Assembly (NCBI GenBank): GCA_016522385.1
Contig: JAEKFU010000216.1
Span: 1 to 10,254 of the forward strand
Length of the DNA stretch: 10,254 nucleotides
Reading direction: 5' to 3'
Source of the DNA: Pseudomonadota bacterium
Lineage (GTDB): Bacteria; Pseudomonadota; Alphaproteobacteria; Rhizobiales; Aestuariivirgaceae
In this document: one piece after another, positions 1-6,557 of the stretch
Position numbering within the stretch: position 1 is the stretch's first letter
Layout: each line of letters begins with the position of its first letter
Translations under genes and position numbers: made by a program
The notes under the pieces: generated by a model
Told to the model about the DNA's origin: nothing
Databases searched by the model: none
Seen by the model: the letters and a program-made list of their open reading frames with translations, nothing else

Positions 1-21
1 CATGAGAGCATAATGCCGATT

Positions 22-39
22 GCCCGGTCCGGTCCGGGC
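22..39. other. Short GC-rich hairpin at the left edge
   Basis: GCCCGG (22-27) and CCGGGC (34-39) form a 6-bp stem around the loop TCCGGT. On the plus strand a run of five T follows at 48-52, eight bases after the stem, which is too far for a good intrinsic terminator. On the minus strand it would sit in the leader of any gene starting left of the window. The pairing is seen directly; the role is unknown. Confidence 0.3.
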
Positions 40-43
40 GAAG

Positions 44-63
44 CGCATTTTTGTCTGTACGAG
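44..63 (-). promoter_or_regulatory. Leader motif, copy 1 (matches pdhA leader)
   Basis: On the minus strand this reads CTCGTACAGACAAAAATGCG. The pdhA leader at 6436-6455 reads CTCGTGCAGACGAAAATGCG on the same strand, 18 of 20 identical with two transitions. Both copies lie in non-coding DNA and point leftward. Copy 1 would lie upstream of a minus-strand gene beyond the left edge. In related genomes, as I recall, lipA (lipoyl synthase) follows lpd and the glsB-like gene, so that gene could be lipA, but it is not in the window. It may be a regulator site, a promoter piece or a dispersed repeat. Confidence 0.4.
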
Positions 64-70
64 GTGCTAG

Positions 71-116
71 ATCAGGATCGATTTTGATTTACTCAATCAA
101 AATCGATAAACCTGAT
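71..116. repeat. Long inverted repeat, palindrome 1
   Basis: ATCGATTTTGATT (77-89) and AATCAAAATCGAT (95-107) are perfect 13-bp arms around the loop TACTC. Outer arms ATCAGG (71-76) and CCTGAT (111-116) extend the stem, with AAA unpaired on one side. There is no T-run after it on either strand, so it is not a standard intrinsic terminator. It lies past the end of the pdh operon beside a second palindrome of related sequence, which suggests an extragenic palindromic repeat family. Family membership needs a genome search. Confidence 0.75.
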
Positions 117-130
117 CGACCTTAATAATT

Positions 131-182
131 TAGAGGACGATTCACGAAATTGATTGATTCAATCAATTTCGATCGTGCTCTA
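131..182. repeat. Long inverted repeat, palindrome 2
   Basis: CGAAATTGATTGA (145-157) and TCAATCAATTTCG (159-171) are perfect 13-bp arms around one central T. Outer arms TAGAGGACGA (131-140) and TCGTGCTCTA (173-182) pair in 9 of 10 positions, giving a stem of over 20 bp with a small internal asymmetry. The core resembles palindrome 1, but the arm bases differ in a matched way, so pairing is kept. A function as bidirectional transcript end, mRNA stabiliser or protein-binding cruciform is possible but not shown. Confidence 0.75.
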
Positions 183-239
183 GAGCGTTTCTGGCTTTGA
201 TGGAAAAAACTAAATTCAGAAAACTCAACAGACCCAAGA

Positions 240-527
240 TTACCGGCGCCCCTTGATCAAACGATAGACGGTGATCAGCAGTACTGCGCCGACCACGGAC
301 ACCAGCAGATCACCCCAGAACCAGCCCTGGAACACTTCGCCGAGGCGTAAATTCATGGCATTTGCTAACCAGCCCCCGACAAACGCGCCGGCGACGCCGA
401 TGACGATATTTGTCAACAGGCCATGGTCGGAACTGGTCAGTTTCTCTGCGATCCACCCAGCGATGGCACCGATCAACAGCGTGCCGAAGATGCCAACACC
501 GCCACCAAGATCCATAAGCGCCTGCAT
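240..527 (-). CDS. GlsB/YeaQ/YmgE-family small membrane protein
   Basis: The product is a hydrophobic protein of about 95 residues with three predicted membrane segments, roughly residues 11-28, 39-56 and 71-90 counted from the ATG, ending in a basic tail (RLIKGRR). Glycine-rich helices with GAIAGWIAEKL, then GVAGAFVGGWLAN, are typical of the GlsB/YeaQ/YmgE family, also called transglycosylase-associated proteins. These are linked to envelope or stress responses, but their biochemical role is not established. The start is ambiguous. The ATG at 527 is used here, with GGA about 8 bases upstream. An in-frame TTG at 533 has a stronger GGGGAG Shine-Dalgarno 6 bases upstream and would add two residues. 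It begins 41 bp after the lpd stop on the same strand, so it may be the last gene of the pdh transcript. No clear intrinsic terminator follows; the paired palindromes do. Confidence 0.85.
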   Translation of the reverse strand: MQALMDLGGGVGIFGTLLIGAIAGWIAEKLTSSDHGLLTNIVIGVAGAFVGGWLANAMNLRLGEVFQGWFWGDLLVSVVGAVLLITVYRLIKGRR

Positions 528-568
528 TTCCAAAGTCCGCTCCCCGGTGCTCTGACCATTACGTATGG

Positions 569-2011
569 TTACATATGGATAACGCGACCATACGCATCAA
601 GAACTGATTCGTGCATCATTTCCGACAGAGTCGGGTGCGGGAAGACCGTGTGCATGAGGTCTTCTTCGGTCGTCTCCAGGCCCATCGCGACCACAAATCC
701 CTGAATGAGTTCAGTTACTTCGGCACCAACCATGTGAGCGCCAATGAGCTGGCCGGTCTTGGCATCGAAAATGGTCTTGATCAAGCCTTGGTCCTCGCCC
801 AGCGCGATGGCTTTACCGTTACCGAGAAACGGGAACCGTCCGATCTTGATATCGTAGCCTGCCTCTTTCGCACGCACCTCCGTCAAGCCGACAGACGCAA
901 CCTGCGGGTGGCAATAGGTGCAACCAGGGATCTGGTTCTTGTTCATCGGATGGGCATTGAGACCTGCAATCTTTTCCACGCAGATGACGCCTTCATGCTC
1001 GGCCTTGTGGGCCAGCATTGGCGGGCCAGCGACGTCGCCAATTGCATAGATGCCGGTCACGTTAGTACGGCCAAACCCGTCGATGACGATGCAACCACGA
1101 TCGGTTTTTACACCGAACGTTTCTAGGCCGAGATTCTCCGTATTGCCGACGACACCGACGGCGGAAATGACCTTTTCCACCTTGAGTTCGGATTTCTCGC
1201 CTTTGGCGGTTTCGATGGTGGCCGTAACGCCGTCCTTGGCTTTTTTCAGGCCTGCGACCTTGGCGGCGATCATTATCTTAAGGCCTGCTCTCTCAAGCTG
1301 CTTTTGCGCCAGCTTGGCGATTTCGGCGTCTTCGACCGGCATGATCTGATCCATGATTTCGACGACCGTAACGTCGACGCCCATCGTGTTGTAGAACGAG
1401 GCGAATTCGATGCCGATGGCACCTGAACCGACGACCAGCAGCGACTTCGGCATTGCCGGCGGGACCATCGCTTCGAAATAGGTCCAGACCTGCTTTCCAT
1501 CAGGTTCGAGTCCGGGCAATTCGCGCGGCCGGGCGCCGGTTGCAACGATGATATGTTTGGCCTTGTACGTGCCCTCGCCTATCGTGCCCTTGGGATCGGG
1601 ATGTGCCGGTTGCATGGCAGGCTTTGCCGACTTGGTGACGACGACCTCGCCAAGCTTGCTTATTTTGGCCTCGCCCCAGATCACCTGCACCTTGTTTTTT
1701 TTGAGCAGGTGCCCGACGCCGCCATTGAGCCGACCGGAAACGCTGCGCGAACGCTGTATGACTGCTGCCGGGTCGACCGATGGGTTGTCGCAAGCCAAAC
1801 CATAGTCCTTGGCATGGGTCATGTAGTGATAGATTTCTGCGGATCTCAGCAGCGCCTTGGTTGGGATGCAGCCCCAGTTGAGGCAGATGCCGCCCAAATG
1901 TTCGCGCTCGACGATGGCTGTCTTGAGGCCCAGCTGAGCTGCCCGAATGGCGGTGACATAGCCGCCCGGTCCGGCACCGATGATGATGACGTCAAATCTT
2001 GTGTCGCTCAT
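569..2011 (-). CDS. lpd: Dihydrolipoyl dehydrogenase (E3 of PDH complex)
   Basis: This 480-residue flavoprotein reoxidises the dihydrolipoyl groups of E2 and passes electrons to NAD+, closing the pyruvate dehydrogenase cycle in the cytoplasm. The N-terminal FAD site is IIIGAGPGGYV (9-19). The redox disulfide lies in CLNWGC (Cys43, Cys48), followed by IPTKALL. A second Rossmann motif for NAD is VVGSGAIGIEFAS in the middle, and a second FAD segment is YAIGDVAG. The C-terminal catalytic pair is His459 and Glu464 in HPTLSE. The length is normal for the family. The start at 2011 was chosen because MSDTRFDVIIIG begins the conserved fold and AAAGGA lies upstream; its ATG overlaps the TGA of the GNAT gene (ATGA), implying coupled translation. 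An in-frame extension up to 2041 exists but lies inside the GNAT gene. Location beside pdhABC supports a PDH-specific E3, though it could also serve other 2-oxoacid dehydrogenases. Confidence 0.97.
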   Translation of the reverse strand: MSDTRFDVIIIGAGPGGYVTAIRAAQLGLKTAIVEREHLGGICLNWGCIPTKALLRSAEIYHYMTHAKDYGLACDNPSVDPAAVIQRSRSVSGRLNGGVGHLLKKNKVQVIWGEAKISKLGEVVVTKSAKPAMQPAHPDPKGTIGEGTYKAKHIIVATGARPRELPGLEPDGKQVWTYFEAMVPPAMPKSLLVVGSGAIGIEFASFYNTMGVDVTVVEIMDQIMPVEDAEIAKLAQKQLERAGLKIMIAAKVAGLKKAKDGVTATIETAKGEKSELKVEKVISAVGVVGNTENLGLETFGVKTDRGCIVIDGFGRTNVTGIYAIGDVAGPPMLAHKAEHEGVICVEKIAGLNAHPMNKNQIPGCTYCHPQVASVGLTEVRAKEAGYDIKIGRFPFLGNGKAIALGEDQGLIKTIFDAKTGQLIGAHMVGAEVTELIQGFVVAMGLETTEEDLMHTVFPHPTLSEMMHESVLDAYGRVIHM

Positions 2012-2592
2012 AGTTCGATGTCCTTTGTTAGAAGCACCCATTCGTCAGACCCTGTGTGACTGCCGGGAAACGGAATGAAGGGTCGCCGGGCCAATTCGCT
2101 ATAGCCGGCGTTCTCATAGAGCCGGCGGGCGGCAGTGTTGCTGCTTTCCACAATGATGCTGAGTTGTGTTGCCCCGGCTTGTCGTGCGGTCTCCTCGCCG
2201 GCCTGCAGCAATTGGCGACCGTAGCCTTTGCCCCGATGCTCATCGAACACTGCGAGCACATTGACATACCAAGAGCCTGGTGCCTGCGATTCCAATTCAA
2301 TCAGTGGACGGAAGACTTCATTGATCTTTGTGAGGTCGCCGGTGTCATAGGGATCGTCCAAGGCGTAGCCGATGATCATACCGGCGATGGTGCTTTCAAC
2401 CTCGAACATCTGAGCATTGCGATAGGAAAACCCTCCCTCCTCGCGCATCGCTCTTTTGCGGCCGACCTCAAGCACTGAGGGCTCGCCTTGGCGCATGCCC
2501 TGCCAGACCCAGGACGGTGCGCCGTAGCCGGCAATGTCGATCAGGGCCACCATGTCGCTGGCATCGGTCTTGCGCGCAGGGCGAACTGGCAT
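2008..2592 (-). CDS. GNAT-family N-acetyltransferase inside the pdh operon
   Basis: The 194-residue product shows GNAT features: beta strand WYVNVLAVF (108-116), the acetyl-CoA pyrophosphate loop R-G-K-G-Y-G (120-125) matching R/Q-x-x-G-x-G/A, and the later motif NTAARRLYENAGY (152-164). An N-terminal half with GRKRAMREEGGFSYRNA (44-60) resembles, from memory, a common alphaproteobacterial GNAT subfamily of unknown substrate. The enzyme should transfer an acetyl group from acetyl-CoA, the product of the complex encoded around it; the acceptor cannot be read from sequence. The ATG at 2592 lies 5 bp after the pdhC stop with only a weak Shine-Dalgarno, and its TGA overlaps the lpd ATG, so it is embedded in the operon and probably translated by coupling. 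A role in acetylating PDH subunits is only an inference from position; it may be a passenger gene. Confidence 0.93.
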   Translation of the reverse strand: MPVRPARKTDASDMVALIDIAGYGAPSWVWQGMRQGEPSVLEVGRKRAMREEGGFSYRNAQMFEVESTIAGMIIGYALDDPYDTGDLTKINEVFRPLIELESQAPGSWYVNVLAVFDEHRGKGYGRQLLQAGEETARQAGATQLSIIVESSNTAARRLYENAGYSELARRPFIPFPGSHTGSDEWVLLTKDIEL

Positions 2593-2597
2593 CGCAT

Positions 2598-3941
2598 TTA
2601 CACCAGCATCATGGCCGGTTCTTCGATGAAACCCTTGAAGGCGCCGAGCAGTTGTGCGCCCAGAGCGCCATCGACAGCTCGGTGATCGGTTGACAGGGTA
2701 ACGCTCATTTGGCTGCGTACCTCGAAATTGCTCCCGACAACGACTGGGCGTTTTTCGCCGGCGCCGACGGCCAGGATGGTGGCGTGCGGCGGGTTTATGA
2801 CGGCTGAGAAGTTGTTGATGCCGAACATGCCGAGATTGGATATGGCGGTCGACCCGCCCTGATATTCCTCGGGCATCAGTTTCCGGGCGCGGGCGCGGGC
2901 GGCGTAATCCTTCATCTCGACCGAAATCTTTGCAAGGCCCTTTGTCTCAGCCTTGCGTATTACCGGCGTCAACAGGCCTCCAGGGATGGCGACGGCAACA
3001 CCGACATCGGAGTGCCTGTGCAACAGCATTCCGGCATCTGTCCAGCTGGCATTGGCCTCGGGCACCTTCTGCAGGGCCATGGCCATCGCCTTGATGATGA
3101 AATCGTTGACCGAGACCTTATAGGCCGGCTTGCCGTCCTTATCCTTGGGTGCGGCGTCATTGACTTTCACCCGCACGGCCAACAGGCTTTCCAGGTCGCA
3201 ATCCATTGACAGATAGAAATGCGGCACGGTCTGTTTCGACTGGGTCAAACGCTGGGCAATGATCTTGCGCATGCCGTCATGCGGCACGACATCGAACGAG
3301 CCGGGTTCGAACATCTTGACGATGGCATCGTCGGCCATACCCGGCGGCAGTGCAGCAGGCTGAGGAGCTGCCGCGGCAGTTGGCACGCCCTCCTTGAGGG
3401 CCTTTTCGACATCGCGCTTGATGATGCGGCCATGTGGACCGGAGCCTTTCAGGAGGCCGATGTCCAAACCGTTCTGCTTGGCGATACGGCGCGCGAGCGG
3501 GGAGGCAAAGATGCGGGCACCGTTGCGGGCCGCAGTTGCTGCTCCGCCACCGTCTGCGCTTGGCGCAGCCACCTCCCCCACAGCGGGAGCGGTTTCTGGA
3601 GGTGGTGCCTCTTTAGGAGAACTGCTCGCCTCTGCCTGTTGGGGAGAGGTTGGGGCTGGAGCTGCGGCCTTGAAGTCATCTGCAGCACTTGCGTCCTCAC
3701 CTTCCTCCAGCAACACGGCAATGAGTTCATTGACCGGCACGTCATCGGTGCCGTCGGCGATCACGATCTTGGCCAGCGTTCCCTCATCGACTGCTTCGAT
3801 CTCCATCGTAGCCTTGTCGGTCTCGATCTCCGCCAGGATGTCGCCGGACTTGACGTCGTCGCCCTCGGCTTTGAGCCACTTGGCCAGCTTGCCCTTTTCC
3901 ATCGTCGGTGACAGGGCGGGCATCAAAATCGGTGTCGGCAT
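2598..3941 (-). CDS. pdhC: Pyruvate dehydrogenase E2, dihydrolipoyl acetyltransferase
   Basis: The 447-residue E2 core moves the acetyl group from E1 through lipoyl-lysine to coenzyme A. Domains in order: one lipoyl domain (about 1-80) with the lipoylated lysine at Lys43 in ETDKATME; an Ala/Pro/Glu-rich flexible linker (about 82-140); a peripheral subunit-binding domain (about 143-180, from RIFASPLARRIAK to GRIIKRDVEKAL); a second Ala/Pro linker; and the catalytic domain (about 215-447), ending with DHRAVDG, where His420 and Asp424 are the expected catalytic residues of the HRxxDG motif. A single lipoyl domain is usual for alphaproteobacterial E2 when E1 beta carries another. The start ATG at 3941 has a strong GGGAGGGA Shine-Dalgarno and lies 15 bp after the pdhB stop. 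The first 50 residues are nearly identical to those of PdhB. The HFYLSMD stretch and the operon favour pyruvate over other 2-oxoacids. Confidence 0.97.
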   Translation of the reverse strand: MPTPILMPALSPTMEKGKLAKWLKAEGDDVKSGDILAEIETDKATMEIEAVDEGTLAKIVIADGTDDVPVNELIAVLLEEGEDASAADDFKAAAPAPTSPQQAEASSSPKEAPPPETAPAVGEVAAPSADGGGAATAARNGARIFASPLARRIAKQNGLDIGLLKGSGPHGRIIKRDVEKALKEGVPTAAAAPQPAALPPGMADDAIVKMFEPGSFDVVPHDGMRKIIAQRLTQSKQTVPHFYLSMDCDLESLLAVRVKVNDAAPKDKDGKPAYKVSVNDFIIKAMAMALQKVPEANASWTDAGMLLHRHSDVGVAVAIPGGLLTPVIRKAETKGLAKISVEMKDYAARARARKLMPEEYQGGSTAISNLGMFGINNFSAVINPPHATILAVGAGEKRPVVVGSNFEVRSQMSVTLSTDHRAVDGALGAQLLGAFKGFIEEPAMMLV

Positions 3942-3956
3942 GTTTGATCCCTCCCG

Positions 3957-5351
3957 TTACACGTACAGTGCCGCTTTAGCGGCCTGGAGCACCTCATCGA
4001 CATTCGGCAGTGCCAGCTTTTCCAAGTTCGCGGCATAGGGCATTGGCACGTCCTTGCCGGCGACGCGCATGACCGGAGCATCCAGGTGATCGAAGGCGTG
4101 GGTCATCAGCTGGGCGGCGATTTCCGAGCCGATTGAGCACACCGGCCAGCCCTCTTCCACAGTGACGCAGCGGTTGGTCTTCTGGACGCTTTCGATGACC
4201 GTGGCCAAATCCATCGGGCGGATGGTGCGTAGGTCGACGACTTCGGCAGATATGCCTTCGCTGTTGAGGGCTTCGGCGGCACCGAGGGCATAAGTCATGC
4301 CGATTCCGAAGGACACAATCGTGACATCGGTACCTGATCTGGCTACTTTCGCCTTGCCGATCGGCACGCTCCAATCATCCAGCTTGGGAATTTCGAAGGT
4401 CTTACCGTAGAGGATTTCGTTTTCCAGGAAGACCACTGGATTGGGGTCGCGGATGGCCGATTTGAGCAGCCCCTTGGCGTCTGCGGCCGAATAGGGCTGG
4501 ACGACTTTCAAACCGGGAATTTGAGCATACCAGGTGGCATAGTCCTGACTATGCTGGGCTGCAACCCTCGCTGCGGCACCGTTCGGTCCGCGAAAGACAA
4601 TTGAACAACCCATTTGGCCGCCAGACATGTACAGCGTTTTTGCGGCCGAGTTCAGGATATGGTCGATGGCCTGCATGGCAAAGTTGAAGGTCATAAACTC
4701 GACGATCGGTTTCAAACCGCCGAAACCGGCGCCAACGGCGATGCCGGCAAAGCCATGTTCGGTGATCGGTGTGTCGACGACCCGGCGCGGGCCGAATTCG
4801 TCGAGCAGTCCCTGGCTAACCTTGTAGGCGCCCTGATACTCAGCGACCTCTTCGCCCATCAGAAAAACCTCGTCGTCACGGCGCATCTCCTCGGCCATGG
4901 CATCGCGCAAGGCTTCGCGGATTGTGGTTTCGACCATCTCCGTGCCGGCGGGGATTTCAGGGTCGACGGCGGTTGATGCCTCAATTTCCGGGGCTGTAGA
5001 CACCTCAGAAAGCGCAGGCGCCGACGGCACCTGCTCGGCGGCTTCGTGGATCGGTTCTGCTGCCGGTGTTGCCGCAGGTCCGTCGGCTGCAGCCGCACTA
5101 ACGTCTTCGCCGTCTGCGGCAATCACCGCAATCGGCGTGTTGACGGCCACGTTCTCTGTGCCTTCATTGACGAAGATCCTGGCAAGCGTGCCTTCATCAA
5201 CGGCCTCAACTTCCATCGTTGCCTTGTCGGTTTCGATTTCGGCGATCACGTCACCGGAGCGGATCTCGTCACCTTCCTTGACCAGCCATTTGGCAAGGGT
5301 GCCCTCTTCCATAGTGGGTGACAGGGCGGGCATGAGAATTTGGGTCGGCAT
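3957..5351 (-). CDS. pdhB: Pyruvate dehydrogenase E1 beta with N-terminal lipoyl domain
   Basis: The 464-residue protein is the beta half of the thiamine-diphosphate E1 that decarboxylates pyruvate and acetylates lipoyl groups. Residues 1-80 are a complete lipoyl domain with Lys43 in ETDKATME; residues 81-139 are an Ala/Pro/Glu-rich linker; E1 beta proper begins near 140 (ETTIREALRDAM) and runs to the end. The GEEVAEYQGAYKVSQGL segment (166-182) carries the conserved glutamate pair (167-168) near the thiamine ring. DTPITEHGFAGIAVGA and the C-terminal transketolase domain (RTIRPMD, VTVEEGW) are typical. E1 beta without a lipoyl domain is about 330 residues; the extension is known from rhizobia and Zymomonas, so it is not a novelty. 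ATG at 5351 follows GAGGAG and lies 12 bp after the pdhA stop. Confidence 0.97.
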   Translation of the reverse strand: MPTQILMPALSPTMEEGTLAKWLVKEGDEIRSGDVIAEIETDKATMEVEAVDEGTLARIFVNEGTENVAVNTPIAVIAADGEDVSAAAADGPAATPAAEPIHEAAEQVPSAPALSEVSTAPEIEASTAVDPEIPAGTEMVETTIREALRDAMAEEMRRDDEVFLMGEEVAEYQGAYKVSQGLLDEFGPRRVVDTPITEHGFAGIAVGAGFGGLKPIVEFMTFNFAMQAIDHILNSAAKTLYMSGGQMGCSIVFRGPNGAAARVAAQHSQDYATWYAQIPGLKVVQPYSAADAKGLLKSAIRDPNPVVFLENEILYGKTFEIPKLDDWSVPIGKAKVARSGTDVTIVSFGIGMTYALGAAEALNSEGISAEVVDLRTIRPMDLATVIESVQKTNRCVTVEEGWPVCSIGSEIAAQLMTHAFDHLDAPVMRVAGKDVPMPYAANLEKLALPNVDEVLQAAKAALYV

Positions 5352-5363
5352 CGCGTGATCTCC

Positions 5364-6392
5364 TCATGCCTCTCGGTAAATGTCTGTCCACAGCTCTGAT
5401 GCATCAGGCTCGGGATCGCTCTGGGCGAATTCGGCGGCGTCGGTGACGATCGCTCGGGTTTCGCTGTCGATGGCTTTCAGCTCGTCCTCGTCGGCATGAC
5501 CATTATCGAGAAGCCGGCGCTTGACCTGCTCGATCGGGTCTTGTTCCTCGCGCATCTTCTGGACCTCTTCTTTGGTGCGGTACTTGGCCGGATCGGACAT
5601 CGAGTGGCCGCGATAACGGTACGTCTTCATCTCCAGGATGATCGGGCCGTCACCGGCCCGGCAATGGGCAACCGCCTCTTCGGCGGCCTGCTTGACAGCT
5701 CGCACGTCCATGCCGTCGACCTGACGGCCAGGTATGCCGTAGACCGAACCGCGATTAAACAACTCCTCGGCCTTGGCCGCCGAGCGCTTGACGGCGGTGC
5801 CCATGGCATAGCCGTTGTTCTCGATGACGAAGATGACGGGAAGTTTCCACAAGGCGGCCATGTTGAAGCTTTCATAGACCTGGCCCTGGTTTGCGGCGCC
5901 CTCACCGAAATATGTCACCGACACATTGTCGTTGCCGCGGTACTTGTTGGACATGGCAAGCCCGGTGCCAATTGGCACCTGAGCACCCACGATTCCGTGA
6001 CCTCCGTAGAAATTCTTTTCGCGGCTGAACATGTGCATCGAGCCGCCTTTGCCCTTGGAATAACCGCCCCGCCGGCCGGTCAGTTCGGCCATGACGCCCT
6101 TGGGGTCCATTTCACAGGCCAGCATATGTCCGTGATCGCGATAAGACGTGACCAGCTGGTCGCCATCCTTCAAAGTCATCTGCACACCTGTGACGACAGC
6201 CTCCTGACCGATATAGAGATGGCAGAAACCACCGATGAAGCCCATGCCGTAGAGTTGACCGGCTTTTTCTTCAAACCGGCGGATCAGCAACATGGCGCGG
6301 TAGGCTTGCAGCTCCTCTTCTTTGGAAAATTGCGCGATGTCAGACTTTGCTGATTTCGGCTTGGATGCCTTCTTGGCTGGCCGTTTCGCCAT
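5364..6392 (-). CDS. pdhA: Pyruvate dehydrogenase E1 alpha
   Basis: The 342-residue alpha subunit pairs with PdhB to bind thiamine diphosphate and decarboxylate pyruvate. A Lys/Ala-rich N-terminal tail (2-16) precedes the E1 fold, which starts near residue 22. GGFCHLYIGQEA (54-65), SYRDHGH (83-89) and FYGGHGIVGAQ (128-138) are standard E1 alpha segments. The thiamine-binding motif runs from GEGAANQGQ (163-171) to ENN (191-193); the usual GDG is GEG here (Glu164). The loop TYRYRGHSMSDPAKYRTKEE follows at 257-276. The start at 6392 is chosen because GGGGAGG lies 7 bases upstream and MAKRPAKK fits rhizobial PdhA; an in-frame GTG extension to 6452 lacks such a site. First gene of the tightly packed pdh cluster, preceded by a 165-bp leader region. 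Confidence 0.97.
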   Translation of the reverse strand: MAKRPAKKASKPKSAKSDIAQFSKEEELQAYRAMLLIRRFEEKAGQLYGMGFIGGFCHLYIGQEAVVTGVQMTLKDGDQLVTSYRDHGHMLACEMDPKGVMAELTGRRGGYSKGKGGSMHMFSREKNFYGGHGIVGAQVPIGTGLAMSNKYRGNDNVSVTYFGEGAANQGQVYESFNMAALWKLPVIFVIENNGYAMGTAVKRSAAKAEELFNRGSVYGIPGRQVDGMDVRAVKQAAEEAVAHCRAGDGPIILEMKTYRYRGHSMSDPAKYRTKEEVQKMREEQDPIEQVKRRLLDNGHADEDELKAIDSETRAIVTDAAEFAQSDPEPDASELWTDIYREA

Positions 6393-6557
6393 CAATATAC
6401 CTCCCCGACAAATTATTGTAGCGTATTGTAGCGCTCGCATTTTCGTCTGCACGAGCTTGTAGGGGCACTCTACTGGTCTAAGCGTATGAAAACTATTATG
6501 TTTTAGGGAATTAACCGGATTTTGGTTTATCGGTTTGTTTTCACTGCGTTTAGTAGG
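6393..6557 (-). promoter_or_regulatory. pdhA upstream region with leader motif and ribosome site
   Basis: This 165-bp gap separates the ftsB-like gene from pdhA and probably holds the pdh promoter. Seen directly on the minus strand: an A/T-rich stretch near the ftsB-like stop; the motif CTCGTGCAGACGAAAATGCG (6455-6436), also present at 63-44; a tandem 10-bp repeat containing TACAAT twice; and the ribosome site GGGGAGG about 7 bases before the ATG. I could not fix a convincing -35/-10 pair. TACAAT at 6430-6425 or 6420-6415 could serve as -10, giving a very short leader. Confidence 0.5.
6414..6433 (-). repeat. Tandem 10-bp repeat before pdhA
   Basis: On the minus strand CGCTACAATA occurs twice in direct succession (6433-6424 and 6423-6414), with no mismatch. 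The period is about one helical turn, so both copies face the same side of the DNA. Each contains TACAAT, close to a -10 hexamer. It may be a duplicated -10 element or paired half-sites for a regulator; the sequence does not decide between them. Confidence 0.6.

Noticed and set aside
1..11. Minus-strand ATGs at 3-1 and 11-9 as the start of a gene leaving the window (lipA?)
   Set aside because: Only one to three codons are visible and no ribosome site is convincing, so no gene is called.
556..570. Small palindrome ACCAT...ATGGT at the lpd stop as a terminator
   Set aside because: Only a 5-bp A/T-rich stem, overlapping the stop codon and with no T-run.
2012..2041. N-terminal extension of Lpd to 2041
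   Set aside because: It overlaps the GNAT reading frame; the ATGA overlap start at 2011 fits the family and has a ribosome site.
5496..6353. Long plus-strand open frame (285 codons) opposite pdhA, and similar ones opposite pdhC, lpd and pdhB
   Set aside because: They lie wholly opposite well-identified genes, have no recognisable domains, and arise from codon bias in GC-rich coding DNA.
6393..6452. N-terminal extension of PdhA from a GTG at 6452
   Set aside because: The ATG at 6392 has an excellent GGGGAGG site; the extension is unconserved and contains the tandem repeat.
6512..6540. AACCG...CGGTT with following TGTTTT before pdhA, as a plus-strand terminator
   Set aside because: Five-bp stem with a 13-base loop, and no plus-strand gene lies upstream that would need it.
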